The translations under genes and the position numbers were made by a program. Below, piece after piece: positions 55,736 to 64,000 of a DNA stretch of 64,000 nt. Within the stretch, counting starts at the first letter, position 1; every line of letters starts with the position of its first letter. This DNA is from Roseimaritima multifibrata (GTDB lineage: Bacteria; Planctomycetota; Planctomycetia; Pirellulales; Pirellulaceae): assembly GCF_007741495.1 (NCBI RefSeq), contig NZ_CP036262.1, positions 4,898,001 to 4,962,000 on the forward strand, written 5' to 3'. Below the pieces are notes generated by a model. That model was not told the origin of the DNA. It saw nothing but the letters and a program-made list of their open reading frames with translations, and did no database searches.

Positions 55736-57615
55736 TAGAGTGCCTCCGGCGATGGGGTACTTGTCGCGTCCGCTGCATTCGCCTCGGATTCAGCTGCGGG
55801 AGCAGGAGTGGCACTGTCTGGAACGACTTCACGATTGTCTGGATCCGCTGAACTTTCAGAAGCCGCATCGGCCGGAGCCGCGTCCGCTTCGGTAGTTGTT
55901 TCAGCCGGAGCGGCCTCCGTAGGAACCGCGTCCGCCGGAGCTGTCGGTTTCGCGTCGGCAGGAGTATCGGCGGGCGATTCAGGCACTTCAGCTTCAGTTA
56001 CTTCAGGCTCGGGCTCCGCGGATTCGGGCTCAGGCTCCGCTGGCTCAGCGACTTCAGTGGCCGGTTCCGCAGCGGGCATTTCCGCTTCCGTGATTTCCGT
56101 TTCCGTTTCGGCTTCTGGCTTAGAATCTTCCACCGGAGCCGGTTCTTGTGGCGTTTCGTTGCCGTCGTTCTGAGCTGCCTCATATCGCCGGATATCCCGC
56201 ATGCTGCGAACGACGTCGGGTTCAATGACAATCTTGGTGTCATCAAAAACCCAACCATAAACGGCAGCGGAGGGTTCTTCCTTAGCACCTTGCCCGATGA
56301 CTCGATGTTGTTCATCGGTCAAAGTACGTCGCAGTTTATCCAGGACCGACGGCTTCGTGACTCGCCCTGAGAGCGTTAATTCGCCACCTTTCTGGGCAGG
56401 CGAATTCATTGCGATATTGGTCAGCAACATCTCTTCGGCGGGGGGGACGGTTTCAGCAACCCGCTTTAATTCCTGAAGCCAAATCACATTTCCATCAAGA
56501 AACGAATCGACCCTTTCCGCTCGACTGATTGCCACTTCCGACTCTTTGACAAGCGGCTCCAGGGCGGTCAATTCGGTCCTCAACGATCGTAAAGTTGCGT
56601 CGCGGCGATTGAGCGAAGACCACGCTCCAAACCCAGCAATCAGGACCGCAGCAGCGGCGGCGGTTCCATACAGCAGATAGCGTCCGCGTTGGCTTTCGAC
56701 TGCGGGACGTTCACGCGGATTACGGAAGTCGATCAGCAGCGGGCTGCCCGACTCGTCAAGATCCAACAAACCGACCAGCGGTGCTAGCCGACCGACATGG
56801 GAATGAGCGGTGGGTTCGCCAGCGACAAGGCTAAAAGGATCGAGGGTTTCTACCTGCAATCCAATCCGCTGGGACAATTGTTGAATATCCTCTGCGTGAT
56901 CTTCTTTTCGTCCCCAGATAACGATCCGTCGCTCGGCCGGGTTCCCGTCTCCGCTTCCCGAAGCCATCACACTGCGGCGAACTTCGCCAGCCAGGGCGGC
57001 AGGTCGGCCCGTTGGGTCGGCAGGCAGCCGAAAGGATCGCACAAAAACAGGTTTGCCACCGCGAAGAATCACGATGTCGGCATCGTCGGCCAACAGGTCG
57101 ACCAAGACGACCTCACCTTCCGACGGCTGACGCTTGGCGAACAAAGCGGCCGCGGCGAGCGGGCGCAACGCCATTCGCTCGGGTGTCGAATGATCGACTT
57201 CAAAAAGTTTGTCGATTTTGTTTAATTGATCGGGCGCCATGGCGGCGGCAACGACTTCAACGCCCGTGCTGTCGGAACGAACGGGGACAAAGTCAATGAT
57301 CGCTTTCTCTCCGGCAGCCGCAAAATCACGGATCGCTTGGAAGCGGACCATGTCGGGCAGTTCTTCATCCGGCACAGGCGGAAGCGTCAACGGGCGAAGC
57401 TCTGCCTTGCCACGCCCAATCGTGATCAGCACTGGCAGCTTGGACAGCCCCAGATCAGCACAGGTGGACTGGAGGGTTTTCGCAAATCCCCCCTGTTCCT
57501 CCGCCGCGATCGGGACAATCACCGTGTTGGTCACCGTCACTCCATTGGCGGACGTTTTTCCGACCACCATTCGCAGTTCGGTGGCGTCCCAGTCGATCGC
57601 TATTTTTTTCGGCAT
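55735..57615 (-). CDS. PilM/PilN-like fusion protein
   Basis: 626 residues. Residues 1-280 resemble the actin-like PilM/GspL cytoplasmic domain (KIAIDWDATELRMVVG, VVLVDLLADDADIVILRGGKPVFVRSFRL). A helix (about 320-345, YGTAAAAAVLIAGFGAWSSL), a coiled coil and a PilN-like periplasmic domain follow. Residues 490-626 are almost only Ala, Glu, Pro, Thr and Ser in degenerate repeats and look disordered. It is preceded by the CHAT-like gene (166 bp) and overlaps the PilO-like gene. It belongs to a type IV pilus or type II secretion platform, but no ATPase or pilin gene is in the window. Confidence 0.7.
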   Translation of the reverse strand: MPKKIAIDWDATELRMVVGKTSANGVTVTNTVIVPIAAEEQGGFAKTLQSTCADLGLSKLPVLITIGRGKAELRPLTLPPVPDEELPDMVRFQAIRDFAAAGEKAIIDFVPVRSDSTGVEVVAAAMAPDQLNKIDKLFEVDHSTPERMALRPLAAAALFAKRQPSEGEVVLVDLLADDADIVILRGGKPVFVRSFRLPADPTGRPAALAGEVRRSVMASGSGDGNPAERRIVIWGRKEDHAEDIQQLSQRIGLQVETLDPFSLVAGEPTAHSHVGRLAPLVGLLDLDESGSPLLIDFRNPRERPAVESQRGRYLLYGTAAAAAVLIAGFGAWSSLNRRDATLRSLRTELTALEPLVKESEVAISRAERVDSFLDGNVIWLQELKRVAETVPPAEEMLLTNIAMNSPAQKGGELTLSGRVTKPSVLDKLRRTLTDEQHRVIGQGAKEEPSAAVYGWVFDDTKIVIEPDVVRSMRDIRRYEAAQNDGNETPQEPAPVEDSKPEAETETEITEAEMPAAEPATEVAEPAEPEPESAEPEPEVTEAEVPESPADTPADAKPTAPADAVPTEAAPAETTTEADAAPADAASESSADPDNREVVPDSATPAPAAESEANAADATSTPSPEAL

Positions 57616-57781
57616 GGATGGTAACTAAGAAGGATTCGCGAGCGGTTCGCAACAAAAAGAATTCGTACTGCCGAAGCTAAGGAATCAGCCAGCGGCAGGT
57701 GCCCCTATCATATATCGAACAATGGAAACCGTTGGAGGTTTCGCAAAACCCCCTATTTTAACGAATTCCATCGCAAAAAGG

Positions 57782-60760
57782 CTAGGGTTTCTTGGCAGCC
57801 GCCGGGTCTCCCACTCCGCCAAACAGCATATAGCCACTCCAAAACAACGGCTGATCACCGGTCAATGACTCTCGTTCGGCATCCCCGCTACTTAGCAGCG
57901 GTTCGGCCGCAGGATCAAATTCGGCCCCCCGCAACAACCCAACGGCTCGTCGCCAAGCCGAATCGACTCCGCTAAACGGGACCTCTTGAGCATACTCTTT
58001 TAGCAGCAAGCCGGTGGTTTCGCCCCCAACAGGCCAACGGGACAGAATCAGCTCGGGCACTCCGGCCGCGTGCATTGCCAGCGAGGCGAGGAACAATTCT
58101 TCTCCACCGCTTGCTTGAGCCTTCGGAGCACCGGTTCGAAACCCGGCCAGGAACATCGACTGCTGCGGCGTCCAAGGGAAACGCAGCCAATCCGCAAGCT
58201 GTCCCCCGGGCATCCCCTGGTCGAATTTCCAAGGGCTGTAGGCATAAGGGGTTGGCGTTACCGAAGGGGTCACCGCGGCGGCCACGATTCCGTGCCGCAC
58301 CATCAATCCCATCCATTGGCCGGGCATTGGCGTTTCGCCAGGCAGGTTAATCGCACCTTCGACCGAATCCAACAGATCGGTGACCAGTTCATCGTTCCGT
58401 TCCACATCGGAGGGAGCAAAAAATCTGTCTGCGTAAATTCCGACCGGAGCTTCCGAATCGACCGCAGGAAGTCGATGAACGGCAAGCCCTGGAGTGGGAG
58501 CGTAGCGGATCTTCACCGCATCCCCCAAAATCCGGCTTCCTTCTCGATCGGCCGGCAACAATTCAAAAGGGAGATACCAAAGGGCACCGGTGGGGACAAT
58601 GACCAGGCTTTCAATCCCTTCCAGACTTTTCAGGTCAGGCACCAATCGCTCGCCCAGGGCGGCCGTAAGGACCTTCCAATCCTCTTCGCTTTCAGGCAAT
58701 TGGGCCGTTCCGCCGCGACGCCGGACGACTCCGATCGCCTGCATGACTCTAGCGACTTGTCCTGGCAGCACTCGGCTGCCGGCAATCGGCCAAACGATTG
58801 CTTTGTCTTTTGTCGCCAACACGCCCACCAGATCAGGGCCGGCGGGGATGAACGCCAAAACCGCCTCGCCCGCTGGCATCGATTCCAGATCGCTCTCGCC
58901 CAACAACGGAATCGGAAACGCAACGGGGTACTCAAATCGCTGCAGTCCTGCGGTGTAGGCCGCCGATTCGGCGCTTGCCGACAACTGCCGGAGGGCAGCG
59001 GGATCTCCGGGCAAAGGAGCAAGATTGATTTGACGCAGCCTAGCAAGAGCCGCCGGTGGCGTTTTGCGAATCGCTGTCCCATTTTCATCCAACGCTTTGT
59101 CCGGTGCGGCCGCCAACCAGCGAGCCTGAAGGACTCGGCCATCTAAGGGGAGACTTGCAGAAAACTGTTGCTGAGCTTGAACATCGCCACGCACCAACAC
59201 GTCGATAGCGGAATTCCTTGCAGCGGCGGCTCGAACCCAACCGGCCATCGCGACACTTCGGTCTCCGGCAATGAAGCCGAGGGCATCGACCGGATCCTGA
59301 CGCCAAACCGAAGTTGCCGGCGGTCGAATGTACTCTTCCAAAAGTGCTTCGGCCGTCTTGCCTCCGAGTGCAGCGGAGCGGGACGCCGATTCGATCAGCC
59401 GCAGCTGGTACAGACGTGGAGTCGATTCACTGGGTCCGCGGCGTGCGGTAAAACCGACCAACGCCTGGATCGCCGAATCGCTCGCCGCCAAATTTCCTGC
59501 CGCCGCGTTCAGCCGAGCGTTGACGTATTGGTGATAGGCCATCCGCCGCGGCAGATCCAGGTGTCGCAGCGAATGCATTTTTAAAGTTGTCTGAAAGGCC
59601 TCGGCAGCTTCGGCAGGCAGACCGGCGTCCATCGCCGACTCCGCAGCAACCGAACCGATGCGAACACTTGCCAGACGCGAATCTCTAGCCAAAAGCTTTG
59701 CCGCCGAAATCGACGCCTGGTACAGTTCTCCCGCCGAAGCGGCTGGTTTGACTCCGGCAGCGATCTCAAAGGCTTCCGCCGCCCATTCCGGTTGCTCCAG
59801 CATCGAAGCCGCGGCGGCGGCACGAAGGGCCAACGGATAAGCCGCTTCAGGATGCTCCCCGGCGGCCATATTCCTGGCGGCACTGCACAACAAAATCGGC
59901 GTCATCGCATGGACTTGGCCACCTGGAAGCATTGCGGCCCCGGCGGCAGAACCTGCCGCGTTGGGTCCTGCACCGTTTGTCAAAGCCGCGACCGCTTTGA
60001 CGCTGCGGATCACCGCTCCCCCCGTGACTCCGGTCGAAGCCGAAGGATTTCCGATCGCGTCGATCGATTGCCGCAGCAATGGTTCATCGATCGCCAACGG
60101 CCCCAAGAGGACTTGTCGGCGGTAATAGACCATGCCCAAGGCCCGCAAAATTTCAACCGCATCGATCGCCTGTCCGGTGGTCGTCGTGCTGACGCCCAAC
60201 TGCCCGTCGGGCCCCGCTCCGACATTTTGGCTCGTCATCGAAATAGGGACTTTATTGGGTGTGTAGGCAGGAACCACGGGCGGCCCCGTCCACCAAGGGG
60301 CTCGATTTATGTTCGAGCGAACCGTGGAATCCTGAGCGGCTGGCCACTTCAACGACCCAATCCAGCCAGAAAATCGCTGACTGATCCTTAAAGCCTGATC
60401 CAATTGCTCATGAGCCGCACGGAGATTTCCGGCCTCGTAATAGCACTCTGCCAACATTGCATGCGACGGAATCGCATCGATCCAGCGTCCCTGACGATCC
60501 TTGCGAGCCCGCGACAGAGCCATATCAAAGCCCTGAATCGCCTCTTTTAAGTCGCCATCGCGATAGACCGACAACGCCATGTAATAGGTTTCGGACGGGT
60601 AGCTACGCTGTTGGCCAGCAACAGGGACCTGCCCCTCCGCTGACGGGGATACCAGCGACAACACTGCCAGTGTCCAAACGAACAGCAGGCCCTTTGAGTC
60701 CCGAAACCAGTTGCGATCAGGAACGGCTAAAGCGAAGAAACGCACAGTGTTGAACTCCAA
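57782..60760 (-). CDS. CHAT-like protein with TPR region, catalytic Cys lost
   Basis: 992 residues with a signal peptide or N-terminal anchor (about 25-45). TPR-like helical repeats (EAIQGFDMALSRARKDRQ, LAECYYEAGNLRAAHEQLDQAL) fill much of the N-terminal two-thirds. The C-terminal about 370 residues match the CHAT caspase-like fold: LVIVPTGALWYLPFELL, ILGDAVKIRYAPTPG, RHG with His823, AAGVPELILSRWPVGGETTG and PLFWSGYMLFGG. In the strand where active CHAT proteases have LSACxTG, this protein has LAGFRTG, placing Phe874 where the Cys should be. It may thus be a non-proteolytic scaffold. It heads a run of minus-strand genes with the PilM/PilN and PilO-like proteins. Confidence 0.75.
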   Translation of the reverse strand: MEFNTVRFFALAVPDRNWFRDSKGLLFVWTLAVLSLVSPSAEGQVPVAGQQRSYPSETYYMALSVYRDGDLKEAIQGFDMALSRARKDRQGRWIDAIPSHAMLAECYYEAGNLRAAHEQLDQALRISQRFSGWIGSLKWPAAQDSTVRSNINRAPWWTGPPVVPAYTPNKVPISMTSQNVGAGPDGQLGVSTTTTGQAIDAVEILRALGMVYYRRQVLLGPLAIDEPLLRQSIDAIGNPSASTGVTGGAVIRSVKAVAALTNGAGPNAAGSAAGAAMLPGGQVHAMTPILLCSAARNMAAGEHPEAAYPLALRAAAAASMLEQPEWAAEAFEIAAGVKPAASAGELYQASISAAKLLARDSRLASVRIGSVAAESAMDAGLPAEAAEAFQTTLKMHSLRHLDLPRRMAYHQYVNARLNAAAGNLAASDSAIQALVGFTARRGPSESTPRLYQLRLIESASRSAALGGKTAEALLEEYIRPPATSVWRQDPVDALGFIAGDRSVAMAGWVRAAAARNSAIDVLVRGDVQAQQQFSASLPLDGRVLQARWLAAAPDKALDENGTAIRKTPPAALARLRQINLAPLPGDPAALRQLSASAESAAYTAGLQRFEYPVAFPIPLLGESDLESMPAGEAVLAFIPAGPDLVGVLATKDKAIVWPIAGSRVLPGQVARVMQAIGVVRRRGGTAQLPESEEDWKVLTAALGERLVPDLKSLEGIESLVIVPTGALWYLPFELLPADREGSRILGDAVKIRYAPTPGLAVHRLPAVDSEAPVGIYADRFFAPSDVERNDELVTDLLDSVEGAINLPGETPMPGQWMGLMVRHGIVAAAVTPSVTPTPYAYSPWKFDQGMPGGQLADWLRFPWTPQQSMFLAGFRTGAPKAQASGGEELFLASLAMHAAGVPELILSRWPVGGETTGLLLKEYAQEVPFSGVDSAWRRAVGLLRGAEFDPAAEPLLSSGDAERESLTGDQPLFWSGYMLFGGVGDPAAAKKP

Positions 60761-60957
60761 ATACGAGTTCCCATGATGCCGAAATGGCTTGGGAAGAGGA
60801 CCAGAGCATTCATTCTATCTGGTCAAACCCAACCGCAAATCTTTTGTCTTCCGGTTAAACGCCACTACTCATTTTTTTGGTGGAATTAGGTGAAGGTTTG
60901 CCGGTTGTGCCGCCGATACCAATCATAACACTTGAACCGCTAGCCTGTGGAATAACG

Positions 60958-61200
60958 ATGACTGGTTCTCACTTGAAAAACATACTTCGCATCAGCCTCT
61001 CGACCTCCCTATTAGGAGCCGTCGTGATCGCTTCGACCGGTTGCCAATCGTCCATCAACGGGCAAACGCTTCCGAGTCCGTATTACCTGCAGGACGACGT
61101 CCAGTACTTCCCTGCGGGACCTGAATTTAAGCTTTCGAGAGAAGCGGCCGCACTGCGAGCTGCCGAAGCCGAAGCAAAACTGCAGGAAGACCGACGCTAA
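60958..61200 (+). CDS. Small lipoprotein of unknown function
   Basis: 80 residues from ATG 60958; a longer frame from 60877 is not lipoprotein-like. The signal ends in STGC (Cys29), a good lipobox. The mature part has SPYYLQDDVQYFPAGPEFKLSREAAALRAAEAEAKLQEDRR, ending in a charged helix. It shows no match to a named family. It is divergent from the CHAT-like gene (197 bp). Confidence 0.65.
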   Translation: MTGSHLKNILRISLSTSLLGAVVIASTGCQSSINGQTLPSPYYLQDDVQYFPAGPEFKLSREAAALRAAEAEAKLQEDRR

Positions 61201-61358
61201 CCAGCGATCGGTTCAGATAGATTGCAGGGAAGAGATCGATCCAGCCGAACGGCAGAAACGCCGGGAAATAAAACCCCGGCCAGCTCGCGCACCGCCGGGA
61301 CCTACGGATCGAAGCGCTTCCTTGAAGGCTCGCTACCATTTTTCGACGGTTTCCATCG

Positions 61359-61628
61359 ATGCGTACAACGATCGCCAATCCAGCGGGGTTCATCCCCGGC
61401 ATAACGGATCAAGCGAAAGCTGGACGTCGGTGGCAACGCACCCTGGCGGTCGCCGCACTCTTTGCGGTCGTCAGCGGATGCAGCTTTGGAAAACCTGCAA
61501 CGCCTCCGGGAATCCCGCAGGCCGACGGTAGCTTCTCGTACCAAGCCGGGCCCGAGCATCCTCTGGTCCAGCAAGCCAACGCAATTCGCCAAACGACCCA
61601 AACCGCCAAAAACATACCTGGGTCGTAA
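61359..61628 (+). CDS. Small lipoprotein of unknown function
   Basis: 89 residues with a lipobox VSGC (Cys41) after a somewhat long leader. The mature part is short (about 48 residues) and includes GIPQADGSFSYQAGPEHPLVQQANAIRQTTQTAKNIPG. The phrase YQAGPEH is reminiscent of the FPAGPEF stretch of the lipoprotein just upstream, so the two may be distantly related. Function unknown. Confidence 0.6.
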   Translation: MRTTIANPAGFIPGITDQAKAGRRWQRTLAVAALFAVVSGCSFGKPATPPGIPQADGSFSYQAGPEHPLVQQANAIRQTTQTAKNIPGS

Positions 61629-62152
61629 TCAACCGTCGCAAGCCCGATGCAACCGCTTTCTTCGCGGATTGTCGCCTTTCGCTGCGCAAAAGAACGCCCC
61701 GCAAAACATCTTTCGCGGGGATGCGAAATCGATAACGGACGGTTGCTGTCGTGCAGCAAAGGATTCTAAATTCCTAAGTCGCTGCCGCAACGGTCTATGA
61801 TTTCGGCAGCTGTCGGTTTCCGCCGGGGCAAGCGCAAAAACGGAACTCTTTCGGAAGCCTGTGGGCTAGAAGCAACGACGCAACTCATTCCAATCCAAGC
61901 GGGGCGGAAGCAATCCGAGCCGGTTCGGAACCAGATTTTCGTCACGTCCCGAGCAAAAGACGACAAAGTCTCGACAAAATCGACAGCCTGCAAGCCATCC
62001 GGCAATACCTCAAGCAAACAGCACGCGCCCACCCGCCCCTTGTCCCCATCACTACCTGGCTTTCGACAAACGGCTAGGCATCTGGCACAGCCCCTTGCTA
62101 GGGTGCTACGATTGGTTTGTCCTGAAACGGACTTTTCTCGCAATCGCTCACG
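61629..62152. other. 524-bp gene-free region with a decayed REP element
   Basis: GATTGTCGCCTTTCGCTGCG at 61667 matches the left arm of the REP family; the partner ending near 61731 (CTTTCGCGGGGATGCGAAATC) is degenerate. A small CCCCGC/GCGGGG hairpin lies within. At 61815-61855 a partial copy of the 17975 element (GCCGGGGCAAGC, AACGGAACTCT) occurs. No gene is seen. Confidence 0.55.
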
Positions 62153-63157
62153 TTGACTGCCTCACCTGTGCCGCATCCCCTTGTTCATGATTCGACCGCT
62201 TTCGATCCTGCGGAAGCGATTGTTCACACGATCGGCTTGAGCAAGCGATACGGCGACTTTGATGCACTTCGCGATTGTTCGCTAAACGTGCAAAAAGGGG
62301 AGGTATTTGGACTCCTGGGGCCAAACGGAGCCGGCAAGACAACCCTTCTGCGTTTGTTGCTGGGCTACCTATTTCCGACCGCCGGAAGTGCAACGATCGG
62401 CGGACTGGACGTTTCGAAAAACAGTGTGGCCGTTCGCCGACTGGTTTCCTACCTGCCTGGCGATGCCCGTTTGCCGCGGCACATGCGTGGGCGTGGAGTC
62501 CTTGAATTTTTTGCCGAAATGCAACCGGCCGGAGATCTTCAGCGTTCCCTCAAAATCGCCGATCACCTGGAATTGGAACTAAAACGCCGAGTCGCGTTTA
62601 TGTCGACGGGAATGCGGCAAAAACTGGCCCTCGCGATTGTGATGGGAGCCCGCACGCCGCTGCTGATCCTGGACGAGCCAACGGCGAACCTGGACCCATC
62701 GGTCCGTGGCCTGATTTTAGACATGGTCGCGGACGCTCAATCGGAAGAGCGGACGGTGATCTTCTCGTCGCATGTGCTTGCTGAAATCGAGCAGGTCTGT
62801 ACCAAAGTCCTCTTTTTGCGCCGCGGGATCATCGCCCATCGCCAACGCTTGGACGAACTGAAACAACGTCACCGGATCCTCGCCCAATTGGAACCGAATA
62901 CCTTGGAGCCTTCCTTTTCCGTACCCGCGGAACTGAAGGGGCAGGTCGAAATCAATACGTTTACTCCCCCCGCAGAACCGAACACTCGCTGGGTTCGCAT
63001 GGATACGGCAGGCGACCTGACGCCACTCTTGCCCTGGCTGTCCCAGTTGCCGCTTCAACGGATGCGGATCGAACCGCTCGGCTTGCGTGCGATCTATGAC
63101 GAAGTCCACATCGGATCGACCGTTGAGAATCCCCCCTCAACCGGAGGATCGCAGTGA
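62153..63157 (+). CDS. ABC-2 type transporter ATP-binding protein
   Basis: 334 residues from TTG 62153 (GTG 62165 is possible). Walker A is GPNGAGKT (56-63), a slightly unusual signature STGMRQKL at 151, Walker B LLILDEP (170-176) and the H-loop His in SSHVLAEIE. The C-terminal about 100 residues are the extra domain of exporter ATPases. It works with the membrane protein encoded next, which starts inside its stop codon (GTGA). The export substrate is not evident. Confidence 0.9.
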   Translation: MTASPVPHPLVHDSTAFDPAEAIVHTIGLSKRYGDFDALRDCSLNVQKGEVFGLLGPNGAGKTTLLRLLLGYLFPTAGSATIGGLDVSKNSVAVRRLVSYLPGDARLPRHMRGRGVLEFFAEMQPAGDLQRSLKIADHLELELKRRVAFMSTGMRQKLALAIVMGARTPLLILDEPTANLDPSVRGLILDMVADAQSEERTVIFSSHVLAEIEQVCTKVLFLRRGIIAHRQRLDELKQRHRILAQLEPNTLEPSFSVPAELKGQVEINTFTPPAEPNTRWVRMDTAGDLTPLLPWLSQLPLQRMRIEPLGLRAIYDEVHIGSTVENPPSTGGSQ

Positions 63158-64000
63158 TCGACCGCGTCCTCTGCAAGAAGTACGTAGGCCAGGCATCGCT
63201 GCTGTGGCTGGCATGTGGCTTGGCTTTGTTCGCCTTTGCCTGGATTCGGGTGTGGGTGGTCAGTTTGCTGGACATGCAGCAATTCGCCACGATTTTGAAA
63301 CAGTTCCGCGATTTCGAAAAATACTCGCCGATCCCTTTCGATCAACTGATCACCTACCCGGGACGTATCGGCGCCACCTTTGACGAACCGATCATTATGG
63401 TCTGCATCGTCGTCTGGAGTGTCGCGCGAGGATCGGATGTGGTTAGCGGCGAACTGGGACGCGGAACGCTGGAAATGTTGCTGGCCCAGCCGATCAGCCG
63501 AACCCGATTGCTGCTCTCGCATATCGTCGTGTCCACGCTGGGACTGCTCGGTTTGGTCTGCGTGATCTGGTTGGGAATGTGGATCGGGATCGCCACCACC
63601 GTTTTTGAAGAAACGGTCCCGCAGGCAACGATTCGAATCCCCTTTATTAACTTCGAAATCCCGCTTGAGAACAAAGAGCCTGAAACGATATCGGTCACGA
63701 TGTCCGATCGCGTCGACGCCGGCGTCTATGCCGCCAGCGTGGTCAATCTGTTCGCTTTTGGATTTTTTGTGCTTGGGCTGAGCACTTTGATGAGCAGCTG
63801 GGACCGATACCGCTGGCGAACGATTGGATTGGTAATCGGTTTCTATGTGTTGCAAAGCGTGATGTATGGGCTGGGCAAAACGACCGAAAAACTAGCCATT
63901 CTTCAGCAAATGACTTTTTTGACCTGTTACCGACCGCAGCAGTTCACGGTCCTCGCCGGGGATCCAACCGGGGCAGGGGTGTGGCGTTTCCAGGCGACAG
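63154..64000 (+). CDS. ABC-2 type permease (3' partial)
   Basis: The frame from GTG 63154 is open to the end of the window (282 codons). GGAGG sits 7 bp upstream. Membrane helices include ASLLWLACGLALFAFAWIRV, and the conserved GSDVVSGELGRGTLEMLLAQPISRTRLLLSH is the ABC-2 permease signature. It overlaps the ATPase stop codon by GTGA, so it is the channel partner of that ATPase. Confidence 0.88.
   Translation, partial: MIDRVLCKKYVGQASLLWLACGLALFAFAWIRVWVVSLLDMQQFATILKQFRDFEKYSPIPFDQLITYPGRIGATFDEPIIMVCIVVWSVARGSDVVSGELGRGTLEMLLAQPISRTRLLLSHIVVSTLGLLGLVCVIWLGMWIGIATTVFEETVPQATIRIPFINFEIPLENKEPETISVTMSDRVDAGVYAASVVNLFAFGFFVLGLSTLMSSWDRYRWRTIGLVIGFYVLQSVMYGLGKTTEKLAILQQMTFLTCYRPQQFTVLAGDPTGAGVWRFQAT

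Noticed and set aside
55808-56173. Ser/Ala-rich frame opposite the PilM/PilN gene
   Set aside because: It is the antisense shadow of the low-complexity C-terminus.

Overview
The window looks like a piece of chromosome from a marine planctomycete, probably a Pirellulales (Rhodopirellula-like) bacterium. The reasons are three secreted sulfatases, a DUF1552 gene next to a DUF1587/1592/1588/1585 cytochrome-type gene, a DUF1559 protein, an Na+-translocating NADH:quinone reductase, many signal-peptide proteins of unknown function, weak Shine-Dalgarno signals and short mixed-strand operons. The assignment is inferred from gene content; no rRNA gene is present. Position 1 cuts a class II aldolase gene and position 64000 cuts an ABC-2 permease gene.

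Layout. 1-2.5 kb: tandem-domain class II aldolase and a convergent beta-propeller protein. 2.8-7.1 kb: a three-gene operon (SbnA-like PLP enzyme, FAD/NAD(P)-binding protein, Y4yA-like fold-III PLP decarboxylase), the best candidate for an undescribed small-molecule pathway. 7.2-10 kb: phosphatidylcholine-synthase-like enzyme, DUF421 protein, membrane-anchored EEP-family protein. 10-17.6 kb: three secreted sulfatases and a secreted clan-GH-A-like protein, probably for sulfated polysaccharides. 17.6-18.8 kb: a gene-free stretch with a long palindrome and a 7-copy 92/93-bp tandem array. 18.8-21.3 kb: rsmG-fmdB, divergent from tsaD, which has a REP-like palindrome and an intrinsic terminator behind it. 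21.3-25.2 kb: DUF1552 and PSD1-type pair. 25.3-29.2 kb: RmlD-like reductase, typA, a His-rich lipoprotein.

29.4-37.4 kb: nqrABCDEF followed by apbE and nqrM, i.e. the enzyme plus its flavin-attachment and Fe-S maturation factors. 37.7-45.4 kb: double PilZ protein, rimO, pgsA, a CPBP protease, a Tat-exported pyruvyl-transferase-like protein, a MOSC protein, and an ECF-like sigma factor translationally coupled to a one-TM partner. 45.4-49.9 kb: two secreted proteins flanked by hairpin elements and a 3 x 184 bp direct repeat ending at the ygfZ stop codon. 49.9-51.6 kb: ygfZ and a TIM-barrel isomerase. 51.7-60.8 kb: a large lipoprotein facing a minus-strand run of CHAT-like protein, PilM/PilN fusion and PilO-like protein. 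61-64 kb: two tiny lipoproteins and an ABC exporter.

Two themes recur. First, several enzyme-family members have lost catalytic residues: the second aldolase domain, a sulfatase with CRPSL instead of CxPxR, an RmlD-like protein with Met for the catalytic Lys, and a CHAT domain with Phe for the catalytic Cys. Second, palindromic and tandem repeats sit repeatedly just behind stop codons, and several share sequence, which suggests a dispersed REP-like family.
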